A stretch of 64,000 nucleotides of DNA from Pseudomonas sp. ICMP22404 (GCF_006227205.1 NZ_VCNG01000011.1:186001-250000); one strand, 5' to 3'; shown: positions 26,220 through 35,878, numbered from the stretch's first letter. Notes: a model not told the origin generated them from the sequence alone. Translations and numbers: made by a program.

Positions 26220-27164
26220 CTACTCGCTTCGTGGCGGGCGCTTGTGGTTCAGGGCCTGGGCAATCCAGGCCAGCACATCGGCCGTCACTTCATCGCGGTT
26301 GGTTTCGTTGAACAATTCGTGCCGGGCCTGTGGGTAAATCGTCAATTGCAGGTGCTGGCTGCCGGCGGCGCGCAGGGCGTCGGCCAGATCCTTGAGACGC
26401 TTGCCGTCGCTTACCGGATCACATTCGCCGCCAATGACCAGCAACGGCAGGTCCGGATCGATCTGGGCGAGATTGGACGCTTTGCTGATTTGCTGCAAGC
26501 CACCGAGCAGGTCGACCCACAGCTGATTGCTGCAGCGAAAGCCGCACAGTGGGTCGTGGACGTACTTGTCCACTTCGGCCGGGTCGCGGCTGAGCCAGTC
26601 GAAGGGCGTGCGGGTTGGTTTGAATTTCTGATTGAAACTGCCGAACGACAGCCATTCGATCAAGGCGCTACGCCCGGTGGCACCCTGGCGCCAGCGTTCG
26701 AAGCGGGCAATCAGGCGGGCGGTGCGATACAGCGCCACCGGTTGGAAATTGGAACCGCTGAGAATCGCCCCATGCAGGCTTGCGCTGTGATGCAGCAGGT
26801 ACGCCTGGGCGATGTAGCTGCCCATGCTGTGGCCCAGCAGCACGATTGGCGTGTCGGGATGTTGCTGGCCGATGTGATGGTTGAGGCTGGCCAGGTCGCC
26901 GACCACCTTCGCCCAGCCATCCTCGTCGGCATAATGGCCGAGGAGCGCCCCCTCGCCGGTCTTGCCATGGCCGCGCAGATCCGCAGCGTAAACACCGTAG
27001 CCTTCGTCGCACAGGGCCTGGGCCAGGCGCTCATAGCGGCCGCTGTGTTCGGCCATGCCGTGGGCCAGCAAGATCACCGCCCGAGGTGTGGTTTGCGGCA
27101 ACCACTGATTGACGAATAGGCGGCTGTGATCGGTTGCGGTCAGCCAGAACGTTTGATGAGTCAT
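26220..27164 (-). CDS. Alpha/beta hydrolase, monoacylglycerol-lipase-like
   Basis: This 314-residue serine hydrolase has the nucleophile elbow LLGHSMGSYIAQ near residue 107 (Gly-His-Ser-Met-Gly), an aspartate in VIGGECDPVSDG near residue 246 and a histidine in QARHELFNETNRDE near residue 275. The layout matches lysophospholipase and monoacylglycerol lipases (PA3301-like). The gene lies upstream of the MaoC gene in the same direction and diverges from fadD2. Both flanks concern fatty acids, so it probably releases acyl chains from lipids. Confidence 0.85.
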   Translation of the reverse strand: MTHQTFWLTATDHSRLFVNQWLPQTTPRAVILLAHGMAEHSGRYERLAQALCDEGYGVYAADLRGHGKTGEGALLGHYADEDGWAKVVGDLASLNHHIGQQHPDTPIVLLGHSMGSYIAQAYLLHHSASLHGAILSGSNFQPVALYRTARLIARFERWRQGATGRSALIEWLSFGSFNQKFKPTRTPFDWLSRDPAEVDKYVHDPLCGFRCSNQLWVDLLGGLQQISKASNLAQIDPDLPLLVIGGECDPVSDGKRLKDLADALRAAGSQHLQLTIYPQARHELFNETNRDEVTADVLAWIAQALNHKRPPRSE

Positions 27165-27388
27165 GACGATCCTTTACAGGGGAGCATGCGCAATGTTGCT
27201 CCATTGTATAGCGCATCCGTTGCGTCTCGCCTGATCAGGCCACACGTAGGCGGCAAGATTCACACAATCTATGACACAAATTGCTGTATTTGCCTGATTG
27301 GCCAGAGCTGCTAGTGTCCCAAGAGCTCCGCTTCTACGAGTCGTAACGAAGCGGCCCGGGATAGGTTCAGGTAAAGAGGATAAAAACA

Positions 27389-29077
27389 ATGCAGCCTGAT
27401 TTCTGGAATGACAAACGCCCGGCCGGCGTGCCCCTGGATGTCGACCTCGGGGCCTATAAGTCGGTCATCGAGGTGTTCGAGCGTTCCTGCAAGAAATTCG
27501 CCGACCGCCCGGCGTTCAGCAACATGGGCGTGACCCTCACGTATGCCGAGCTCGAGCGCCATAGCGCAGCCTTTGCCGGTTACCTGCAAAGCCATACCGA
27601 TCTGGTTCCCGGTGACCGTATCGCGGTGCAGATGCCCAATGTCCTGCAATATCCGATTGCCGTCTTCGGTGCCTTGCGCGCCGGGTTGATCGTGGTCAAC
27701 ACCAACCCGCTGTACACCCCGCGGGAAATGCGCCACCAGTTCAAGGATTCCGGTGCCCGGGCGCTGGTGTACATGAACCTGTTCGGAAGCAAGGTCCAGG
27801 AAGTGATGCCCGACACGGACCTGCAGTACCTGATCGAAGCGAAAATGGGTGACCTGATGCCCACCGCCAAGGGCTGGCTGGTCAACACCGTGGTGAACAA
27901 GGTCAAGAAGATGGTCCCGGCGTATTCGCTGCCCCAGGCCATTTCCTTCAAGAGCGCCTTGCGCCTGGGGCGTGGCCAGGCCATCAAGCCATTGAAGGTC
28001 AGCCTCGACGACATCGCGGTGCTGCAATACACCGGCGGCACCACCGGGTTGGCAAAGGGCGCGATGCTGACCCACGGCAACCTGGTGGCCAACATGCAGC
28101 AGGCCCGGGCCTGCCTGGGACAGCTCGGCGATGACGGCCAGCCGCTGCTGCGCGAAGGCCAGGAGGTCATGATCGCGCCGCTGCCGCTCTACCATATCTA
28201 CGCCTTCACGGCGAACTGCATGTGCATGATGGTGACCGGCAACCACAACGTGCTGATCACCAATCCGCGGGATATCGCTGGCTTCATCAAGGAGCTGAAG
28301 AACTGGCGTTTCTCGTTATTGCTGGGGCTCAACACGCTGTTCGTGGCGTTGATGGACCATCCGGATTTCAAGACCCTGGACTTTTCCCACCTCAAGGTCA
28401 CCAATTCCGGCGGCACCGCGTTGATCAAGGCCACCGCCGAGCGCTGGCAGCAGATCACCGGTTGCGGCATTACCGAAGGGTATGGGCTGACCGAAACCTC
28501 GCCGGTGGCGAGCGCCAATCCTTATGGCGGTAAATCCCGGCTGGGCACGGTGGGGATGCCAGTGCCGGGCACGCTGATGAAAGTGATCAACGATGATGGC
28601 GTCGAGCAGCCTCTGAGCGAGCGTGGCGAGCTGTGCATCAAGGGCCCACAGATCATGAAAGGCTACTGGAACAAGCCTGAAGCCACCGCCGAAGTGCTGG
28701 ACAGCGAAGGCTGGTTCAAGTCCGGTGACATCGCGGTGATCGACCCGGACGGTTTCGTGCGGATCGTCGATCGCAAGAAGGACATGATCATCGTCTCGGG
28801 TTTCAACGTGTACCCCAACGAAATCGAAGACGTGGTGATGGCCCACCCGAAGGTCGCCAATTGCGCGGTGATCGGTGTGCCGGACGACCGCTCCGGGGAG
28901 GCGGTGAAACTGTTCGTGGTGGCGCGGGAGGCGGGCGTCAGCCTCGAAGAACTCAAGGCCTACTGCAAGGAGAACTTCACCGGCTACAAGATCCCAAAGC
29001 ACATCGTGTTGCGAGAGTCGCTGCCGATGACGCCGGTGGGCAAGATCCTGCGCCGGGAGCTGCGCGATATCGCGTGA
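27389..29077 (+). CDS. fadD2: Long-chain acyl-CoA ligase FadD2
   Basis: This 562-residue enzyme activates free fatty acids to acyl-CoA with ATP and CoA. The AMP-binding P-loop is YTGGTTGLAKGAM near residue 216. The motif GYGLTETSPV follows near residue 365, then the adenylate motif DIAVIDPDGFVRIVDRKKDM and the fatty-acyl signature. It lies next to the lipase, in the position of PA3300 (FadD2) of P. aeruginosa. FadD1 follows after 386 bases, so the two ligases are tandem paralogues. Confidence 0.93.
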   Translation: MQPDFWNDKRPAGVPLDVDLGAYKSVIEVFERSCKKFADRPAFSNMGVTLTYAELERHSAAFAGYLQSHTDLVPGDRIAVQMPNVLQYPIAVFGALRAGLIVVNTNPLYTPREMRHQFKDSGARALVYMNLFGSKVQEVMPDTDLQYLIEAKMGDLMPTAKGWLVNTVVNKVKKMVPAYSLPQAISFKSALRLGRGQAIKPLKVSLDDIAVLQYTGGTTGLAKGAMLTHGNLVANMQQARACLGQLGDDGQPLLREGQEVMIAPLPLYHIYAFTANCMCMMVTGNHNVLITNPRDIAGFIKELKNWRFSLLLGLNTLFVALMDHPDFKTLDFSHLKVTNSGGTALIKATAERWQQITGCGITEGYGLTETSPVASANPYGGKSRLGTVGMPVPGTLMKVINDDGVEQPLSERGELCIKGPQIMKGYWNKPEATAEVLDSEGWFKSGDIAVIDPDGFVRIVDRKKDMIIVSGFNVYPNEIEDVVMAHPKVANCAVIGVPDDRSGEAVKLFVVAREAGVSLEELKAYCKENFTGYKIPKHIVLRESLPMTPVGKILRRELRDIA

Positions 29078-29463
29078 TGTAGACCAAGCACATACCCTTG
29101 TGGGAGCGAGCCTGCTCGCGATAGCGGTGGATCAGTCATGGGAATATTGGCTGACACACCGCTATCGCGAGCAGGCTCGCTCCCACATGGGCTTCTGGGG
29201 TTTAAACAAAAAAGAAGGCCGGATTCAGAACGTTCCTACAGTTCGTAGAATTTTTACTCTAAAAATGACCATTGCATATTCTTGAGTCGGATTAGTGACC
29301 GTGTCGGCCACTTTTGGCTCTAGTCGACCCTTGGCAAAGCTGCTACTCTCGGCGCGCTTTTGTGACTTCTCGGCCTTCATCCAAGCCAGATTCACCAACA
29401 AACACACCAATAATAATCGCATCAAATGCGGTGAGAATTCGCGTTGCTGAGGAGTGGGCTTCC
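29078..29463 (+). other. Intergenic region between fadD2 and fadD1
   Basis: These 386 bases begin with a REP pair (29,099-29,187). The remaining 276 bases are AT-richer than the flanking genes and contain no open frame that I trust. They probably hold the fadD1 promoter and a long leader. CAATAATAATCG near 29,410 resembles the Crc/Hfq motif but is about 45 bases from the start codon. GAGGAGTGGG precedes the fadD1 ATG. Confidence 0.5.
29099..29187. repeat. Paired REP element
   Basis: TGTGGGAGCGAGCCTGCTCG and the exact inverted copy ending GCTCGCTCCCACA follow the fadD2 stop codon. Confidence 0.9.
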
Positions 29464-31155
29464 ATGATCGAAGACTTTTGGAAGGATAAGTACCCAGCTG
29501 GGATTGCTGCCGACATCAATCCAGACGAGTATCCGAATATTCAGGCGGTGTTGAAGCAGTCCTGCCAACGCTTCGCCGACAAGCCGGCATTCAGCAACCT
29601 CGGCAAGACAATCACCTACGGTGAACTGTACGAATTGTCCGGTGCCTTTGCCGCGTATCTGCAACAGCATACCGATTTGCAGCCGGGCGATCGAATCGCC
29701 GTGCAATTGCCTAACGTTCTGCAATACCCGGTGGCAGTGTTCGGGGCCATTCGCGCCGGCCTCATCGTGGTCAATACCAACCCGCTGTACACCGCGCGGG
29801 AGATGGAGCACCAGTTCAACGATTCCGGCGCCAAGGCACTGGTGTGCCTGGCGAACATGGCGCACCTGGCCGAGACCGTGGTGCCGAAGACAGGCGTCAA
29901 GCACGTCATCGTCACCGAGGTGGCCGACCTGTTGCCGCCGCTCAAGCGGCTGCTGATCAACAGCGTGATCAAGTACGTCAAGAAGATGGTCCCGGCGTAT
30001 CACCTGCCCAAGGCCGTCAAGTTCAACGACGTGCTGAGCAAGGGCCATGGCCGGCCAGTGACCGAAGCCAACCCGGGCAGCGATGACGTGGCCGTGTTGC
30101 AGTACACCGGTGGCACCACCGGCGTGGCCAAGGGGGCGATGCTGAGCCACCGCAACCTGGTGGCGAACATGCTGCAGTGCAAGGCGCTGATGGGTTCCAA
30201 CCTCAATGAAGGTTGCGAAGTGCTGATCACGCCGCTGCCGCTGTACCACATCTATGCATTCACCTTCCATTGCATGGCAATGATGCTGATCGGCAACCAC
30301 AACATCCTGATCAGCAACCCGCGCGACCTTCCGGCGATGGTCAAGGAACTGTCGAAGTGGAAGTTCAGCGGTTTCGTCGGCCTCAATACCCTGTTCGTGG
30401 CACTGTGCAACAACGAAGGTTTCCGCAAGCTGGATTTCTCCGCGTTGAAAGTCACCTTGTCTGGCGGCATGGCCCTGCAACTGGCCGCTGCCGAGCGCTG
30501 GAAAGCGGTCACCGGTTGCCCGATCTGCGAAGGCTATGGCATGACTGAAACCAGTCCGGTGGCCACGGTCAACCCGATCCAGAACATCCAGGTCGGCACC
30601 ATCGGCATTCCGGTGCCATCGACGCTGTGCAAGGTCATCAATGACGCAGGCGTCGAACTGCCTCTGGGCGAAGTCGGCGAGCTGTGCGTCAAAGGTCCGC
30701 AGGTGATGAAGGGCTACTGGCAGCGCCAGGAGGCCACCGACGAAATCCTCGACAGCGAAGGCTGGCTCAAGACCGGTGACATCGCGCTGATCCAGCCGGA
30801 CGGCTACATGCGCATTGTCGACCGCAAGAAGGACATGATCCTGATCTCCGGCTTCAACGTGTACCCCAACGAGCTGGAAGACGTGCTGGCGACCCTGCCG
30901 GGCGTGCTGCAATGCGCCGCCATCGGTGTACCGGACGAGAAGTCCGGCGAGGCGATCAAGATCTTCATCGTCGTGCGACCCGGAGCCACGCTGACCAAGG
31001 AGCAAGTGATGGAGCACATGCGCGCCAACGTCACCGGCTACAAGGTGCCCAAGGCGGTCGAGTTCCGCGATGCGTTGCCGACCACCAATGTGGGCAAGAT
31101 CCTGCGACGTGAGTTGCGGGATGAAGAGCTCAGGAAGTTGGGTGTGAAGAAGTGA
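29464..31155 (+). CDS. fadD1: Long-chain acyl-CoA ligase FadD1
   Basis: This second acyl-CoA synthetase has 563 residues. Its motifs are YTGGTTGVAKGAM near residue 213, GYGMTETSPV near residue 358 and VDRKKDMILISGFNVYPNEL near residue 455. I place the start at the ATG at 29464 (MIEDFWKDKYP), which lines up with FadD2 MQPDFWNDKRP. It corresponds to PA3299. Known FadD1 and FadD2 differ in chain-length preference and induction. It ends in a strong terminator. Confidence 0.94.
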   Translation: MIEDFWKDKYPAGIAADINPDEYPNIQAVLKQSCQRFADKPAFSNLGKTITYGELYELSGAFAAYLQQHTDLQPGDRIAVQLPNVLQYPVAVFGAIRAGLIVVNTNPLYTAREMEHQFNDSGAKALVCLANMAHLAETVVPKTGVKHVIVTEVADLLPPLKRLLINSVIKYVKKMVPAYHLPKAVKFNDVLSKGHGRPVTEANPGSDDVAVLQYTGGTTGVAKGAMLSHRNLVANMLQCKALMGSNLNEGCEVLITPLPLYHIYAFTFHCMAMMLIGNHNILISNPRDLPAMVKELSKWKFSGFVGLNTLFVALCNNEGFRKLDFSALKVTLSGGMALQLAAAERWKAVTGCPICEGYGMTETSPVATVNPIQNIQVGTIGIPVPSTLCKVINDAGVELPLGEVGELCVKGPQVMKGYWQRQEATDEILDSEGWLKTGDIALIQPDGYMRIVDRKKDMILISGFNVYPNELEDVLATLPGVLQCAAIGVPDEKSGEAIKIFIVVRPGATLTKEQVMEHMRANVTGYKVPKAVEFRDALPTTNVGKILRRELRDEELRKLGVKK

Positions 31156-31167
31156 ATTGCGTGTAAA

Positions 31168-31198
31168 CAAAAAGCCCCGCCGAAGCGGGGCTTTTTGT
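31168..31198. terminator. Bidirectional terminator after fadD1
   Basis: AAAAAGCCCCGC and GCGGGGCTTTTTG form a GC-rich stem with A-runs and T-runs on both sides. It ends fadD1. Confidence 0.9.
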
Positions 31199-31237
31199 TG
31201 GGTGGCTACTTGAAGCGACGCCGTGTGGGAGTGAACT

Positions 31238-31323
31238 GTGGGAGCAAGGCTTGCCCGCGATGAAGTTGATTCGGTCTGCTTGGCGTCGTGGTGCCTTCAT
31301 CGCGGGCAAGCCTTGCTCCCACA
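31238..31323. repeat. Paired REP element
   Basis: TGTGGGAGCAAGGCTTGCCC and an inverted copy ending TTGCTCCCACA lie between the fadD1 terminator and the next gene. Confidence 0.87.
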
Positions 31324-31356
31324 TAATCCCCAAGCTACATACGTCGGCGGTCGGGG

Positions 31357-31734
31357 TTACAGCCTGAACTGCGCAAAATCCAGGTTGGTGCCTCCCGGTC
31401 GCAGGTCTTGCAGGTACGAATCCCTGTCGGCGCTCAGCTCCAGGCTCAAGGCCGCCTTGCGCTTGCCTTGGTTGCGCACTTCCAGGCCTTCCATTTTTTC
31501 CCGCAGGAACACGGTCGGCACTTTCAGGTGCAGCAATTCGTCGGTGGCCGGAGTGTGCAGGAGCAGATGAATCCATTCGTACTGGCCGACAGCCAGGCGG
31601 GTCACCGGGATGTTGAACCAGAAGATGTTGCGGTTGCGGTTCAATTCGCTGAAATGGCAGTTGTTGACGCCCAGGACGGCGCCGCCCAGTTCCTGGTTTC
31701 TGCGGGCGATGGCCTGCTTCTTATCGAGTTTCAT
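31357..31734 (-). CDS. Conserved hypothetical protein
   Basis: This 125-residue soluble protein is rich in beta-strand-like segments. It starts MKLDKKQAIARRNQELGGAV, and no signal peptide, membrane segment or catalytic motif is visible. It is a lone gene, convergent with fadD1 and divergent from yihY. I do not recognise a family with known function, so no role is proposed. Confidence 0.75.
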   Translation of the reverse strand: MKLDKKQAIARRNQELGGAVLGVNNCHFSELNRNRNIFWFNIPVTRLAVGQYEWIHLLLHTPATDELLHLKVPTVFLREKMEGLEVRNQGKRKAALSLELSADRDSYLQDLRPGGTNLDFAQFRL

Positions 31735-31970
31735 AACGTTCCTACGGGATTAAAGCTTCGGGCCGGGCCTGAATACATGCGGCATTCTCGACGGTTGCCG
31801 GGCAAACATAAAGCCCTGCCGGTGCGAAGAATGAAACTTGCGCTGTGGGGCATTGGTCAATTCTGCGTCGGGATGAGATTGTCCCAAAGTCGCCAAACAG
31901 GCTACTTTGAGGTAAAAAACGCCCCTTGAGTCGCCACGCGACCCCTTTTTTGCGGCGAAAGGAGACGCTC

Positions 31971-32930
31971 ATGATATTTCCGGACATGAAAGGCTTGCCT
32001 TTGCATCGCGTGATGATGCGTACGGTGACCGAGTTTCTCGACGACGAGATGTCGACCTACGCCTCGGCACTGGCCTACCAGATGCTGTTTTCCCTGTTTC
32101 CTTTCATCCTCTTTCTGATCGCGCTGATCGGCTTCCTGCATCTGCCGGATTTCTTCTCGTGGCTGCGCCTGCAGTCGGAGCTGGTGCTGCCGCCCCAGGC
32201 GCTGGAGCAGGTCAACCCGGTGATCGACCAACTCCAGCAATCCAAGGGCGGGCTGTTGTCGGTGGGTATCGTGGTTGCGTTGTGGACCGCCTCGGCCGGG
32301 GTGCGGCTGATGATGAGCGCCATGAACGCCGCCTACGATGTGGTCGAGGGACGTCCGGCCTGGAAGCGCTTTCCGCTGTCGATTTTCTATACGGTCGGCA
32401 TCGCCGGCATGCTGCTCATCGCGGCGGCTCTGATGGTCCTCGGTCCGCAGGTGATGGAGTGGATTGCGGCCCAGGTCGGGTTGGAGGAATTCATCGTCAC
32501 GCTCTGGACGATCGTGCGTTGGCCGGTGATCGTGATCCTGTTGATGGTGGCGGTGGCATTGATCTACTACGTGATGCCGGACGTGAAGCAAGAGTTTCGC
32601 TTCATCACGCCGGGCTCGGTGCTGGCCGTGGTGGTCTGGATCATCGCCTCCCTGGGCTTCGCTTTTTACGTCAAGACCTTTGCCAACTACAACGCCATGT
32701 ATGGCAGTATCGGCGCGATCATCGTGTTGCTGCTGTACTTCTATATCTCGGCGGCGGTGCTGTTGCTGGGCGCGGAGATGAACGCGGTGATCGAACACAT
32801 GTCCGCCGAAGGCAAGGAGCCTGGTGAGAAGGTGCCCGGCGAGCACTGGAAGCACCATGTCTCGGGACTGGCGCGCGACCACTCCATCAAACCGGACGCC
32901 GATCCGAACGCAGAAGAAGCCCGACCATGA
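31971..32930 (+). CDS. YihY/BrkB-family inner-membrane protein
   Basis: This 319-residue membrane protein has about six helices in its central part, for example ALAYQMLFSLFPFILFLIAL near residue 30, VVAVLWTASAGVRLMMS-like segments near residue 100, and the C-terminal GAIIVLLLYFYISAAVLLLG. The C-terminal tail is acidic. The family is YihY/virulence factor BrkB, with unknown transport role. The ATG at 31971 lies behind AAAGGAG. Its stop codon overlaps the deformylase start (ATGA), so the two are co-translated. Confidence 0.87.
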   Translation: MIFPDMKGLPLHRVMMRTVTEFLDDEMSTYASALAYQMLFSLFPFILFLIALIGFLHLPDFFSWLRLQSELVLPPQALEQVNPVIDQLQQSKGGLLSVGIVVALWTASAGVRLMMSAMNAAYDVVEGRPAWKRFPLSIFYTVGIAGMLLIAAALMVLGPQVMEWIAAQVGLEEFIVTLWTIVRWPVIVILLMVAVALIYYVMPDVKQEFRFITPGSVLAVVVWIIASLGFAFYVKTFANYNAMYGSIGAIIVLLLYFYISAAVLLLGAEMNAVIEHMSAEGKEPGEKVPGEHWKHHVSGLARDHSIKPDADPNAEEARP

Positions 32931-33466
32931 TTCGAGAAATCCTCAAGATGGGCGATGCGCGCCTGCTGCGAATCGCTCCACCGGTCCCGCCGCAGATGTT
33001 CGACACCCCAGAGCTGTGGCAATTGATCGACGACATGTTCCAGACCATGGAAAGCGTCGGCGGCGTCGGCCTGGCGGCGCCGCAGATCGGGGTGGACCTG
33101 CAACTGGTGATTTTCGGCTTCGACCACAGCGAGCGTTACCCCGATGCGGAGGCAGTGCCCCAGACCATCCTGATCAACCCGCTGATCACGCCGCTGAGCC
33201 CGTTGCTGGAAGAAGGTTTCGAAGGTTGCCTGTCGGTGCCCGGCCTGCGGGGGGCGGTCGATCGCTTTCAGCACATCCGTTACGAAGGCTTCGATCCCAA
33301 GGGCGAGCCGATCGTGCGGACAGCCTCGGGCTTTCATGCACGGGTGGTGCAGCATGAATGCGACCACCTGATCGGGCGCTTGTACCCGTCGCGGATCACT
33401 GACTTCAGCAAGTTCGGGTTTACCGAAGTGATGTTCCCGGATCTGGACCCGACGGCCGACGACTGA
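32927..33466 (+). CDS. def: Peptide deformylase, second copy
   Basis: Peptide deformylase removes the formyl group from new N-terminal methionines. The three metal-site motifs are intact: GVGLAAPQ at residues 46-53, EGCLS with Cys101, and HECDH at residues 143-147. The length of 179 residues is usual. The gene is not beside fmt, as the housekeeping copy usually is, so this is likely a paralogue. Its start overlaps the yihY stop, an unusual pairing. Confidence 0.93.
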   Translation: MIREILKMGDARLLRIAPPVPPQMFDTPELWQLIDDMFQTMESVGGVGLAAPQIGVDLQLVIFGFDHSERYPDAEAVPQTILINPLITPLSPLLEEGFEGCLSVPGLRGAVDRFQHIRYEGFDPKGEPIVRTASGFHARVVQHECDHLIGRLYPSRITDFSKFGFTEVMFPDLDPTADD

Positions 33467-33484
33467 ACCTTCACCTCAATCACT

Positions 33485-33574
33485 TGTGGGAGCGAGCCTG
33501 CTCGCGATAGCGGTGGGTCAGCTTGCATCGTTGTGGAATGTCCTGCCGCCTTCGCGAGCAGGCTCGCTCCCACA
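33485..33574. repeat. Paired REP element
   Basis: TGTGGGAGCGAGCCTGCTCG and an inverted copy ending GCTCGCTCCCACA lie between def and a convergent acetyltransferase gene. Confidence 0.88.
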
Positions 33575-33579
33575 GGGCA

Positions 33580-34002
33580 TCAGGACCGGCTTCCCGGCTC
33601 CAACCCCATCGCAATCATCGGCTTGCTGCGGGCATACCGGCTCAGGCGCTCGGCCATCGCATAGGGCAGGGCGGGCTCGAACATGAAGCCGTGCCGTTCA
33701 TAGAACCCGCGCAATTCCGGGTGGCAGAACAGCCACACCGGTGCGTCCACGGCTTTCACCGCTTCGCTGATCAAGCGTGCCGCGACACCTTGCCCGCGGT
33801 GTGCCGGGTCGACAAACAACCCCGTCAACCAGTGCCCGCCCGCCACTGATCGCAAGCAGAGGGCGGCGACGATGTCATCCTGCCTCGCCACCCACAGCTG
33901 CGCGTCACGCACGGCTTTCATCGAGGATTGATGGGCGCGGTAGAACTTGTTCATCAGCGGCCACAGCGGTTCATCGAGCAGCGCATAGCGGATTTCGGAC
34001 AT
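33580..34002 (-). CDS. GNAT-family acetyltransferase
   Basis: This 140-residue GCN5-related N-acetyltransferase has the acetyl-CoA loop VDPAHRGQGVAARLISE near residue 70, the usual beta-bulge region before it, and a FYERHGFMFEP motif near residue 110. The substrate cannot be predicted. It is a single gene convergent with def. No operon partner is evident. Confidence 0.86.
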   Translation of the reverse strand: MSEIRYALLDEPLWPLMNKFYRAHQSSMKAVRDAQLWVARQDDIVAALCLRSVAGGHWLTGLFVDPAHRGQGVAARLISEAVKAVDAPVWLFCHPELRGFYERHGFMFEPALPYAMAERLSRYARSKPMIAMGLEPGSRS

Positions 34003-34054
34003 GGCAACGTCGTGGAGGGGGAGGAGGGCAGATTATAAGGGAACACGTTTCGAT

Positions 34055-34089
34055 AAACCTGTGGGAGCAAGCTTTGCTCCCACAGGTTT
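34055..34089. repeat. Single REP hairpin
   Basis: AAACCTGTGGGAGCAA and its exact complement form a 16-bp stem with a 3-base loop. This is a solitary unit of the TGTGGGAGC family between two minus-strand genes. Confidence 0.8.
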
Positions 34090-34125
34090 GCACTCCGGCG
34101 GCTCATCTGCTGGCCGCCGGCGGGC

Positions 34126-34680
34126 TCAGAGGGACGTGAGGAGCATCGCCGCGGCCGGATCCTTATCGCCCGTGTCGCGCTGTTCCTGGGCCTTTTCCAC
34201 CTGCGCCATCGCGGACTTGTCCTGCATGCGCTGGGCAATTTCCTGGCCGACCGCCAGTTGCTTCTCGGGTGGCATCGCCTCGTATTCCTCTTCGCTGATA
34301 CCCATCTCGGCGAGAATGGCGTCACGTAGGCGCTCTTCAGGCGTCTTGCTCATGTAGTCCTTGAAATCCTTCAGTGCCGAACTGTCGGTCTGGCTCGCCG
34401 GGGCATCCTGGGCAGCGGTGGTCTGCAACTGCACGCGGGTCTTGGCGAACGCCTCATCGACGTTGTCGCTGATGGCCGTGGCCGCGTTGACCTGTTGCGT
34501 AGCCTGTTGGGTGACGGACTCCCGCACCTGGGCATTGCCCTGGCTCGCCTGGGCCTGGACGTTATCGCGCAACGCCTGTAGCGCGGCGCTTTGCAGGCCG
34601 CTGGCGGCGTCGGCGGTCGGGTCCTCGCCCGGACGCTTGAGCGGCAGAATCATTGCCTGTTGTTTGGCACTGACCAACAT
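34126..34680 (-). CDS. Conserved hypothetical protein, Gln/Ala-rich
   Basis: This 184-residue hydrophilic protein has a Gln/Ala-rich middle (QATQQVNAATAISDN) and a charged helical C-terminal half (EERLRDAILAEMGISEEEYE). It has no signal peptide or membrane segment. The ATG at 34680 with AGGTG upstream is preferred over a GTG at 34689. I do not recognise a function. It resembles a protein conserved in fluorescent pseudomonads. Confidence 0.7.
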   Translation of the reverse strand: MLVSAKQQAMILPLKRPGEDPTADAASGLQSAALQALRDNVQAQASQGNAQVRESVTQQATQQVNAATAISDNVDEAFAKTRVQLQTTAAQDAPASQTDSSALKDFKDYMSKTPEERLRDAILAEMGISEEEYEAMPPEKQLAVGQEIAQRMQDKSAMAQVEKAQEQRDTGDKDPAAAMLLTSL

Positions 34681-34846
34681 GATGGGCACCTGTAGGTAAT
34701 GGCTGAGCGATGGGCAGGAGCAATTCCCATGCCGACGCCGGGTGCCCCGTGTTTCGAGGGATGCAGGGCGGTGGGCGAGGCGAAGCGGCCAGCCCTTGCC
34801 GTTGACCGGCAGGGATCGACCGCCTCGGCGCGGCGAGGGGGAGGGG

Positions 34847-35878
34847 TCAGGTACTTTCGCGAATCTTGAGCTCGAACCCCATGTCCACCACGGGTTGGGC
34901 GATGCGGTTGCCTGCCATCAACGTCAGCATCTGTTCGGCGGCACGGCGGCCGATGGCTTCCCGTGGCGTGCTGATGCTGCTCAGGCGCGGCACCATGTGG
35001 GCCGAGGCGGGCAGGTCGTTGAAGCCGAGGACCGAGATCTGTTCGGGAATCCTGATGCCACAGCGCAAGGCTTCGAACAGGGCGCCATGGGCAAGGTCGT
35101 CGTTGCCGAAGAAGATCCCATCGACATCCGGGTGGCTGGCCAGCAGTTGCAGAAACAACTCGCCGCCCAGGCCCACCGATGACGGGCGCGGTGTCAGCAG
35201 CTCCAAGTCCGGGTCGTACAGCCCGGCCTTCTGCAGGGCCCGGCGAAAACCTTCGCCGCGCAACAAGGTGCGCTGGTCCAGTTGTGCGCCGATGTAGGCC
35301 AGGCGTTTGCGACCGCGGGAGATCAGGTGTTCGGCCGCCGTCTCGCCGGCCTTGAGCTGGGAAAAGCCGACGCAGTTGAGCCCCGCCCCGGGGTCCAGTT
35401 CCATCATGTAGACACACGGAATGTTGCTGGCCTCGATCATGCGGCGGGCGCTTTCAGTGCGGTCGAAACCTGTCAGCAGCAAGCCACGGGGCTGATAGGC
35501 CATGTAGTTGCGCAGCAGGTCTTCTTCTTCATCCCGGGAGTAGTGATAGTTGCCGATCACCACTTCGAAGCCCTTGGGCCTCAAGACACGGTGAATGGCT
35601 TCCAGGGTGTCGATGAACAGCAGGTTGGACAGCGACGGCACCAACACCACCACCGAATGGCTCTGGGCCGAAGCCAGGGCGCGGGCGGCGGGATTGACGA
35701 CATAATTGAGTGCCTGAGCCGCCTGTCGGACCTTTTCCACCAGGTCGGTGGCCACGGTGCTGACGCCGCGCAAGGCACGGGAGGCGGTGATGGGGCTGAC
35801 ACCGGCCAGGCGTGCGACTTCGTTGAGCGTAGGGCGACCGGTGGTGCGGGTATTCTTATCGTTCTTGGGGACGGTCAT
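34847..35878 (-). CDS. gntR: GntR, LacI-family gluconate repressor
   Basis: This 343-residue LacI-type repressor controls gluconate uptake and phosphorylation. The N-terminal DNA-binding helix-turn-helix is RPTLNEVARLAGVSPITASRALRG near residues 14-37. The periplasmic-binding-like effector domain follows, with VVVLVPSLSNLLFIDTLEAI near residue 75. The start at 35878 (MTVPKND) is chosen over a TTG 15 bases upstream. It diverges from gntK, and GntR operator-like sites lie between the two genes. Gluconate or 6-phosphogluconate is the usual inducer. Confidence 0.93.
   Translation of the reverse strand: MTVPKNDKNTRTTGRPTLNEVARLAGVSPITASRALRGVSTVATDLVEKVRQAAQALNYVVNPAARALASAQSHSVVVLVPSLSNLLFIDTLEAIHRVLRPKGFEVVIGNYHYSRDEEEDLLRNYMAYQPRGLLLTGFDRTESARRMIEASNIPCVYMMELDPGAGLNCVGFSQLKAGETAAEHLISRGRKRLAYIGAQLDQRTLLRGEGFRRALQKAGLYDPDLELLTPRPSSVGLGGELFLQLLASHPDVDGIFFGNDDLAHGALFEALRCGIRIPEQISVLGFNDLPASAHMVPRLSSISTPREAIGRRAAEQMLTLMAGNRIAQPVVDMGFELKIREST

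Noticed and set aside
27165..27388. PsrA or FadR operator between the hydrolase and fadD2
   Set aside because: No GAAAC-N4-GTTTC or similar palindrome was seen; a regulator site cannot be named.
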